64,000 bases of DNA from JAEDHM01 sp964368645. GTDB taxonomy: Bacteria; Bacillota; Clostridia; Christensenellales; CAG-1252. The notes under the pieces are model-generated. The model did not search any database. It saw nothing but the letters and a program-made list of their open reading frames with translations, and had not been told where the DNA came from. The translations under genes were made by a program, and so were the position numbers. Below are positions 58,820 to 64,000 of this stretch, piece by piece. The stretch lies in NCBI GenBank assembly GCA_964368645.1, contig CAYJBY010000015.1:1-64000 (forward strand), given 5' to 3'. Numbering within the stretch: the first letter of the stretch is position 1; each line of letters starts with the position of its first letter.

Positions 58820-59027
58820 TCCTTATTACTCTCCGTAGGACTTCTTTTCTCTCCATAGCACTTCTCTCGCCCCGTAGGACTTTTCTCTTTCCATAGCACT
58901 TCTCGCCCTCTCCATAGGACTTCTCGCCCTCCGTAGCACTTCTTTCCCTCTCCATAGCACTTCTCTCTCCCCGGGGTTCCCCGCAAAAACACGTAGTGTT
59001 ATTGTGGGGTGGTGTGGGGTGGGTTTT
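58820..59027. repeat. CTCTCC-ATAGCACTTC array plus hairpin unit
   Basis: Seven or more ~20-base units (CTCCGTAGGACTTCTTTTCT, CTCCATAGCACTTCTCTC types) at 58828-58968, followed by CCCCGGGGTTCCCCGC...GTGTTATTGTGGGGTGG at 58971-59013 with a short GTGGGGTGG duplication. No gene. Confidence 0.9.
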
Positions 59028-59077
59028 TTTACCAAAAGGATTTTCGGAAATATTTCGTAAGAGGGGGGTTAAATTAA

Positions 59078-59106
59078 TTGACACTTCAAAATGAAATAAC
59101 TATACT
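59078..59106 (+). promoter_or_regulatory. xpt promoter
   Basis: Consensus TTGACA (59078-59083), 17 bases, TATACT (59101-59106). CTTCAAAATG occurs at 59083 in the spacer and again at 59124 in the leader, possibly a repeated operator half. No purine riboswitch is recognisable in the ~50-base leader. Confidence 0.8.
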
Positions 59107-59156
59107 GATAATATGCAGTGCGGCTTCAAAATGGGAGTCGCTAGTACGGAGGCGAA

Positions 59157-59738
59157 ATGAAGCTTTTGGAGCAGGAAATCCTTAATAAGGGCAGAGTCCT
59201 AAAGGGCGACGTTCTTAAAGTTGATGGCTTTTTGAACCATCAGTTAGACGTTGGTCTGCTCTCTACTCTAGGCAAAGAGTGCGCGGAGCATTTCAAGAGT
59301 CAGGGGATTACCAAAGTTCTCACAGTAGAGGCTTCAGGCATAGCGTTTTCCTGCTTTATAGCATACTACCTCGGGGTTTCCGTGCTTTTTGCGAAAAAGA
59401 ACAAGACCTCTAACCTTACAGATACTGTATATTCTACTCAAGTAATGTCATATACCCACGGACGGGTTTATGACATTTTTGTTTCCAAAGACTATTTACA
59501 CTCCGACGACAAGGTGCTGATAGCCGACGATTTTCTTGCTAACGGCGAGGCGGTCAACGGTTTAAGACGGCTTATCGAGCAGGCAGGCGCGAGCCTAGCA
59601 GGCGTTGCCATCGCGGTGGAAAAGGGCTTTCAAAAAGGCGGCGACAAGCTCCGCGCCGAGGGCATAGACCTTTTAAGTCTTGCCGTTATCGACGAGATGA
59701 GCGAAGAGGACGGCATCCGTTTCAGGAGCAATCAATAA
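59157..59738 (+). CDS. xpt: Xanthine phosphoribosyltransferase
   Basis: Salvages xanthine to XMP. The 193 residues match the Bacillus Xpt type: MKLLEQEILNKGRVLKGDVLKVDGFLNHQLD, VEASGIAFSCF, FAKKNKTSNL, and the PRPP-binding segment VLIADDFLANGEAVNGL near 125. CGGAGG before the ATG. The BMP lipoprotein gene follows after 58 bases with no terminator, so xpt and the nucleoside transporter form a salvage operon. Confidence 0.95.
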   Translation: MKLLEQEILNKGRVLKGDVLKVDGFLNHQLDVGLLSTLGKECAEHFKSQGITKVLTVEASGIAFSCFIAYYLGVSVLFAKKNKTSNLTDTVYSTQVMSYTHGRVYDIFVSKDYLHSDDKVLIADDFLANGEAVNGLRRLIEQAGASLAGVAIAVEKGFQKGGDKLRAEGIDLLSLAVIDEMSEEDGIRFRSNQ

Positions 59739-59796
59739 GGATTTAGGATAGTCAAAAGGCTATTAAATTAAAAATCATTTTAGGAGGCATTTCACA

Positions 59797-61236
59797 ATGA
59801 AAAAAGCAAAACTGTTACTTTCTGTACTTGCACTTGTGCTCGTAGCCGTAGTAATTGGTACCTCTCTTGCCGCTTGTGGCGACACCGAGGACAAGATGGT
59901 CAAGGAGGGCTTTGAGCCTTGCACTATCGCGAAGAACGTCAACACCACCGCGGATCTGACGGTTGATGACGCTGTCAGCGGCAAGACCCTTAAGGTCGGT
60001 GCTATAATGGTAGGCAACTCTTCCGAGGGTTACACCGAGGCTCACATCGAGGGTATCCTCGCAGCCAAGAGTGCTTTGGAAGCTAAGGGTGCTACCGTCA
60101 ACGTCACTTGGGAATACGACGTTCCCGAGACCGAGGTTTGCGCTACCAAGGCTAAGGCTCTTGCAGCAGCAGGCAACAATGTTGTTATCACCAACAGCTA
60201 TGGTCATCAGGACCACGCTACCGCCGCAGCTAAGGCTTATCCCAACACCACCTTCGTTGCTATGACCGGTGACTACGCTGGTTTGCTTCAGAACGCTGAA
60301 GACACCACGAATTACGTTCCCAACCTCAAAAATGCTTTCACCAACGTATATCAGTCCCGTTACATCAGCGGTTACGTTGCAGGTCTGAAGCTCAATCAGC
60401 TTATTGAAGACGGTCTTCTCACCGATGCTAACAAGACTGCTGACGGCAAAATCAAAATCGGTTACGTTGGCGCTTATCCTTATGCAGAAGTTGTCAGCGG
60501 TATGACTGCTTTCTACCTTGGCATCAAGGCGGCAGGCACCACCAATATCGAAATGACCGTTAAGTACACCAACAGCTGGTTTGACTTTGACGCAGAGAAC
60601 CAGACCGCAAAGGCTCTTATCGCCGACGGTTGCATCATCATCGGACAGCACGCTGACTCCGAGGGCGCTCCTACCGCTTGCCAAGAGGCTTTTGAAAGCG
60701 GCACCAGAGTTTACTCTGTAGGTTACAACGTCGATATGCTCAAGGCCGCTCCTAACGCTGCTTTGACTTCCGCAACCAACACTTGGGCAGTATATTACAC
60801 CTACCTCTTCAACAACGCTATTCAGGGCAAGACCATTGCCACCAACTGGGCAGAAGGCTACAACAAGGGTGCAGTTGCAATCACCGCTATCAATGCTAAG
60901 GCTTTCAAGGCTGATCCTTCCACCGAGGTTGCCAGCAAGGTCGCCGCTCTCCAGAACGGTACCATTCAGGTCTTCGACACCGCTACCTTCACCGTAACCA
61001 ACAAGGCTGCTAATCCTTATGCTACCTTCACCGCAGACGCCAACGGCAAGCTCTCCAGCTACACCATTGACTTCTCCTATATGAACTATCCCGCTAATGC
61101 GGCTCCCGTTCTTGTTTACGCAGGTGAGACTCTTGAAGTTCTCAAGACTGCCGGCAGCATCTCCTACATCGAGGAGTCTGTTGAGCGTTCCGCTCCTTAC
61201 TTCGCCCTCATCGTTGACGGCATCAAGGTTGCTTAA
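59797..61236 (+). CDS. BMP-family nucleoside ABC transporter substrate-binding lipoprotein
   Basis: Surface lipoprotein (479 residues) binding a nucleoside. Signal MKKAKLLLSVLALVLVAVVIG, lipobox SLAAC with Cys 27. The mature Bmp domain has LKVGAIMVGNSSEGYTEAHIEGI, VAMTGDYAGL, IKIGYVGAYPYAEVVSG and DGCIIIGQHADSEGAP; a ~110-residue C-terminal extension (NPYATFTADANGKLSSYTIDF) exceeds the usual ~350. Codon use (GCT, ACC, AAG, CTT) is much more biased than in neighbours, as for highly expressed genes. AGGAGG precedes the ATG. Confidence 0.92.
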   Translation: MKKAKLLLSVLALVLVAVVIGTSLAACGDTEDKMVKEGFEPCTIAKNVNTTADLTVDDAVSGKTLKVGAIMVGNSSEGYTEAHIEGILAAKSALEAKGATVNVTWEYDVPETEVCATKAKALAAAGNNVVITNSYGHQDHATAAAKAYPNTTFVAMTGDYAGLLQNAEDTTNYVPNLKNAFTNVYQSRYISGYVAGLKLNQLIEDGLLTDANKTADGKIKIGYVGAYPYAEVVSGMTAFYLGIKAAGTTNIEMTVKYTNSWFDFDAENQTAKALIADGCIIIGQHADSEGAPTACQEAFESGTRVYSVGYNVDMLKAAPNAALTSATNTWAVYYTYLFNNAIQGKTIATNWAEGYNKGAVAITAINAKAFKADPSTEVASKVAALQNGTIQVFDTATFTVTNKAANPYATFTADANGKLSSYTIDFSYMNYPANAAPVLVYAGETLEVLKTAGSISYIEESVERSAPYFALIVDGIKVA

Positions 61237-61277
61237 TTTTTAATTAATAACGCTTCGGCGTTCAATCAAAGAAGACA

Positions 61278-61312
61278 CGGATTGCCCTTATTATGAGGGC
61301 AGTCCGCCTTTC
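61278..61312 (+). terminator. Intercistronic hairpin between binding protein and ATPase genes
   Basis: An 11-base-pair stem (61278-61288 with 61296-61306, one G-T pair) and 7-base loop followed by CCTTTCTTCTT. Probably a leaky terminator or 3' stabilising hairpin that lets the binding protein be made in excess over the ATPase and permease. Confidence 0.75.
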
Positions 61313-61356
61313 TTCTTAATTACCCCCGTTTTTTACGGCATTTTAAGGATAAAATT

Positions 61357-62967
61357 ATGACACAAAGTACCGATTTAGAAGTTAAAGAGATTCAGACGTT
61401 GCAAGACGTCGGCTCCGATTCTCCCGTTGCGGCTATCGAATTTCGCAATATAAGCAAGACCTTCGGCTCTGTTTACGCCAATAAGGGCGTGAATATGGAG
61501 ATTAAGCACGGCGAAATACTTTCCCTTTTAGGAGAGAACGGCAGCGGAAAAACCACACTTATGAATATGCTTGCAGGCATATATTTTCCTGATGAAGGCG
61601 AGATTTTTATCAACGGCAAGCCCGTTACGATAAGGTCGCCTAAGGACGCTTTCGAACACAAGATAGGTATGATACATCAGCATTTCAAGCTGGTTGACAT
61701 CTTTACCGCCACCGAAAACGTCGTGTTGGGACTGGACCGAAAGTTCGGCAGATTCAATCTTAAGGAATCCGCTCGTAAAATTTCGGCTATTTGTTCAAAA
61801 TACGGCTTTGCCGTAGATCCAAAAAAGAAAATTTACGATATGTCCGTATCCGAAAAGCAAACCCTTGAAATCGTCAAGGTGCTTTACCGCGGCGCGGATA
61901 TATTGATATTAGACGAGCCTACCGCCGTGCTGACTCCGCAGGAAACCGAAAAGCTTTTCGACGTTCTGCGTAATATGCGTGCGGACGGAAAGTCTATTAT
62001 AATAATCACCCACAAGCTCCACGAGGTTTTGGCTATCTCCGACAGAGTGGCAGTGCTTCGCAAGGGCGAGTACGTAGGTACAGTGGAGACCAAGGACGCC
62101 ACCGAGCTGTCCTTAACCGAAATGATGGTAGGTGAAAAGGTGGAGCTTAATATCGAGCGTCCCGAGCCTATCAATCCGCGCCCCCGTCTGGTGGTTAGCA
62201 ATTTAAGCTGTCGGAATGCGGACGGCGTTAAGGTTTTGGACAACGTGAGTTTCTGCGCCAACAGCGGCGAGATACTGGGCATTGCAGGTATCAGCGGCTG
62301 CGGACAGAAGGAACTTTTGGAATCAATCGCAGGCTTGCAGAAGACCTTGGACGGCTCGTCCGTTGTGTATTACGATCCCGACAAGGACAACCGCGAGGAA
62401 GAGCTGATTGGTATGTCGCCCCGTAAGATAAGGGATTTAGGCGTAGCCTTATCCTTCGTTCCCGAGGACAGACTTGGTATGGGCTTAGTCGGCTCTATGG
62501 GTATGGTGGAGAATATGATGCTCAAAAGCTACAACAAGGGCTTTTCTCCCTTTATCAGCAAATCTCAGCCTAAATCCTTGGCGGAAAACGTCAAGAGCGA
62601 GCTGGAAGTCGTTACCCCCGGTATCAATACCGCAGTACGCAAGCTTTCCGGCGGCAACGTCCAGAAGGTCTTGGTCGGCAGAGAAATCGCCAACGCTCCC
62701 TCCGTTTTAATGACCGCTTACGCCGTAAGAGGATTGGATATCAATACCTCATATACAATTTATCACCTGCTTAACGAGCAAAAGAAGAAGGGCGTCGCCG
62801 TAATTTACGTAGGCGAGGACTTGGACGTTTTGCTTGCGCTGTCGGACAGAATTTTGGTTTTATGCGGCGGCAAAGTCAACGGTATCGCAGACGGCCGCAG
62901 TATTACCAAAGAGGAAGTCGGTCTAATGATGACAAATCTCAAGGAGGACGCAGACAATGACCGCTAA
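61357..62967 (+). CDS. Nucleoside ABC transporter ATPase, two fused nucleotide-binding domains
   Basis: The 536-residue protein carries two ABC domains like the YufO/NupO and RbsA families. Domain 1 is intact: Walker A LLGENGSGKTT near 53, signature DMSVSEKQ near 165, Walker B ILILDEPTAVL near 185. Domain 2 has a degenerate Walker A (GISGCGQKE) and Walker B (SVLMTAYAVRGLD), as is normal for this family, with signature KLSGGNVQK. An N-terminal ~25-residue extension precedes domain 1. It overlaps the permease start by 11 bases. Confidence 0.93.
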   Translation: MTQSTDLEVKEIQTLQDVGSDSPVAAIEFRNISKTFGSVYANKGVNMEIKHGEILSLLGENGSGKTTLMNMLAGIYFPDEGEIFINGKPVTIRSPKDAFEHKIGMIHQHFKLVDIFTATENVVLGLDRKFGRFNLKESARKISAICSKYGFAVDPKKKIYDMSVSEKQTLEIVKVLYRGADILILDEPTAVLTPQETEKLFDVLRNMRADGKSIIIITHKLHEVLAISDRVAVLRKGEYVGTVETKDATELSLTEMMVGEKVELNIERPEPINPRPRLVVSNLSCRNADGVKVLDNVSFCANSGEILGIAGISGCGQKELLESIAGLQKTLDGSSVVYYDPDKDNREEELIGMSPRKIRDLGVALSFVPEDRLGMGLVGSMGMVENMMLKSYNKGFSPFISKSQPKSLAENVKSELEVVTPGINTAVRKLSGGNVQKVLVGREIANAPSVLMTAYAVRGLDINTSYTIYHLLNEQKKKGVAVIYVGEDLDVLLALSDRILVLCGGKVNGIADGRSITKEEVGLMMTNLKEDADNDR

Positions 62968-64000
62968 AAAACCTATCGCTTTTACAGACAGAGAGCCTCT
63001 TGTCCGTCTCGCAAAAAGAGATAACACAACGCACGTCGGCAGATTGGTAATCCGTGTGTGCGCAGGCTTATTGGGACTTCTTATCGTTATCGCGTTAATG
63101 TCGGGAATAACGAAATTTTCCTTCTCCGAGGTGTGGCATTATCTGGAGTACGGTGCTTTCGACAACGATTTCTTTGTCAACGACTGGCTGAAAGACACCT
63201 TCCTGCTCCTTTGTATTTCCGTAGCCTTGGCTCCTGCTTTCAAAATGAAGTTTTGGAATATCGGCGCACAAGGACAAGTTCTTATCGGCAGCCTTATGGC
63301 GGCTATGATGATGATAAAATTGGAAAACAAGGCGGATAACGGCACTATAATCTTCGTTATGCTTTTAACTGCCGTTGCGGCAGGTGCCGTTTGGGGCTTG
63401 CTTCCCGCGCTCTGCAAGGTGAAATGGAACACTAACGAAACCCTTTTCACCCTGATGATGAACTATATCGCCATTCAGTTGGTTGCCTGTGCTTCCGATA
63501 TTTGGAAAGGGCAAAACAGTGCGCTCGGCACTCTTAACAAGACTACCGAAGCAGGATATTTCCCCGAGCTTTTCAGTAATCCCTACGGGCTTTGCTTCCT
63601 TTTGGTGTCAATCGTTACGTTGTTTGTGTTCCTGTATATGCGCTACACTAAACACGGCTATGAGATAGCGGTCGTGGGCGAATCCCTTAATACCGCCCGT
63701 TACGCAGGCATCAACACCAAAAAGGTTATTTTACGCACTATGGCTCTTTCAGGTGCATTGTGCGGCTTGGTCGGCGCGTTATACGCAGGCGGCGTTTCCC
63801 ATACGCTTTCCACCTCCACAGGCGGCGGCTACGGCTTTACAGCCATCATAGTGGCTTGGTCGGCACAGCTTAACCCTATCGCGATGATACCCGTGGCGAT
63901 GTCGATAGTATTCTTTGAAAAGGGCGCGTCAGGCATCAAGAGCGCGTATCCCGACCTTAACTCCTACACCTCTTACGTATTGGTGGGCATCTTCCTCTTT
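62957..64000 (+). CDS. Nucleoside ABC transporter permease (partial, cut by window end)
   Basis: Inner-membrane permease of the BPD_transp_2/RbsC-like family; 348 codons are present and the frame is open at the window edge. Several transmembrane helices are visible (VCAGLLGLLIVIALM, IIFVMLLTAVAAGAVWG and others). The motifs FWNIGAQGQVLIGSL, TLMMNYIAIQLV and GESLNTARYAGI are typical of YufP/NupP-type nucleoside permeases. AAGGAGG lies 10 bases upstream of the ATG. A second permease gene is expected just beyond the edge. Confidence 0.9.
   Translation, partial: MTAKKPIAFTDREPLVRLAKRDNTTHVGRLVIRVCAGLLGLLIVIALMSGITKFSFSEVWHYLEYGAFDNDFFVNDWLKDTFLLLCISVALAPAFKMKFWNIGAQGQVLIGSLMAAMMMIKLENKADNGTIIFVMLLTAVAAGAVWGLLPALCKVKWNTNETLFTLMMNYIAIQLVACASDIWKGQNSALGTLNKTTEAGYFPELFSNPYGLCFLLVSIVTLFVFLYMRYTKHGYEIAVVGESLNTARYAGINTKKVILRTMALSGALCGLVGALYAGGVSHTLSTSTGGGYGFTAIIVAWSAQLNPIAMIPVAMSIVFFEKGASGIKSAYPDLNSYTSYVLVGIFLF

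Noticed and set aside
59084..59156. Purine riboswitch upstream of xpt
   Set aside because: The leader is only about 50 bases and lacks the conserved aptamer loops and junction.
59815..60684. 289-codon minus-strand open frame opposite the BMP lipoprotein gene
   Set aside because: Antisense shadow caused by the strong codon bias of the real gene; no RBS or domain.

Overview
The window reads as a chromosomal segment of a Clostridia-type Firmicute, probably an uncultured gut lineage. The pointers are strong AGGAGG ribosome binding sites, sigma-A promoters of the TTGACA/TATAAT type, a YyaC-like sporulation protein, a HisZ/short-HisG pair, a YerC (TrpR-like) regulator ahead of the his operon, a ZTP riboswitch and a PurO-type IMP cyclohydrolase. 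This assignment is inference from gene content; no rRNA or tRNA gene is present to fix the taxonomy.

Layout. (1) 186-4819: archaeal-type prolyl-tRNA synthetase, a PepV-like dipeptidase that looks leaderless, and a PAP2 phosphatase. (2) 4938-10564: a tightly overlapping minus-strand operon of unknown role: SF1 helicase, coiled-coil protein, membrane-anchored beta-helix protein, small membrane protein. (3) 10621-16561: a release-factor-1 paralogue with no recognisable stop-codon reading loop, an SPFH protein with a tiny ribbon-helix-helix protein, gltX, and an OmpR-type two-component pair, followed by a candidate structured RNA. (4) 16930-30828: a minus-strand purine operon purE-C-F-M-N-O-H-D-L followed by folD, headed by a ZTP (pfl) riboswitch with terminator. 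IMP is made by separate AICAR formyltransferase and PurO proteins, not the usual fused PurH. (5) 31028-32723: an AT-rich cassette with an XRE regulator divergent from a lipoprotein/membrane gene set. (6) 33324-36531: GH13 alpha-glucosidase, YyaC, CDP-alcohol phosphatidyltransferase. (7) 36974-44792: yerC-hisZGDCBHAF-hisIE. (8) 45290-50865: two alpha/beta hydrolases, gapA and fba. (9) 51105-57204: two more XRE/surface-protein cassettes and an orphan sensor kinase. (10) 57574-64000: hpt, xpt and a nucleoside-type ABC transporter (BMP lipoprotein, double ATPase, permease cut by the window end), that is, purine salvage and uptake.

Two themes stand out. First, three AT-rich cassettes each pair a small XRE repressor with a divergent secreted or membrane protein. 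Two have perfect or near-perfect palindromic operators lying inside the -35/-10 spacer, and the third has a palindrome touching its -35. Each is bracketed by copies of dispersed repeats, suggesting a family of mobile, self-regulated surface-protein modules. Second, almost every sizeable intergenic gap is filled with its own degenerate low-complexity tandem array, or with composite elements built on TGTCATTCTGA...GAAGAATCTCG and a GGGGTTCCCCGC...GTGGGGTGG hairpin unit. These even sit inside the purine operon.
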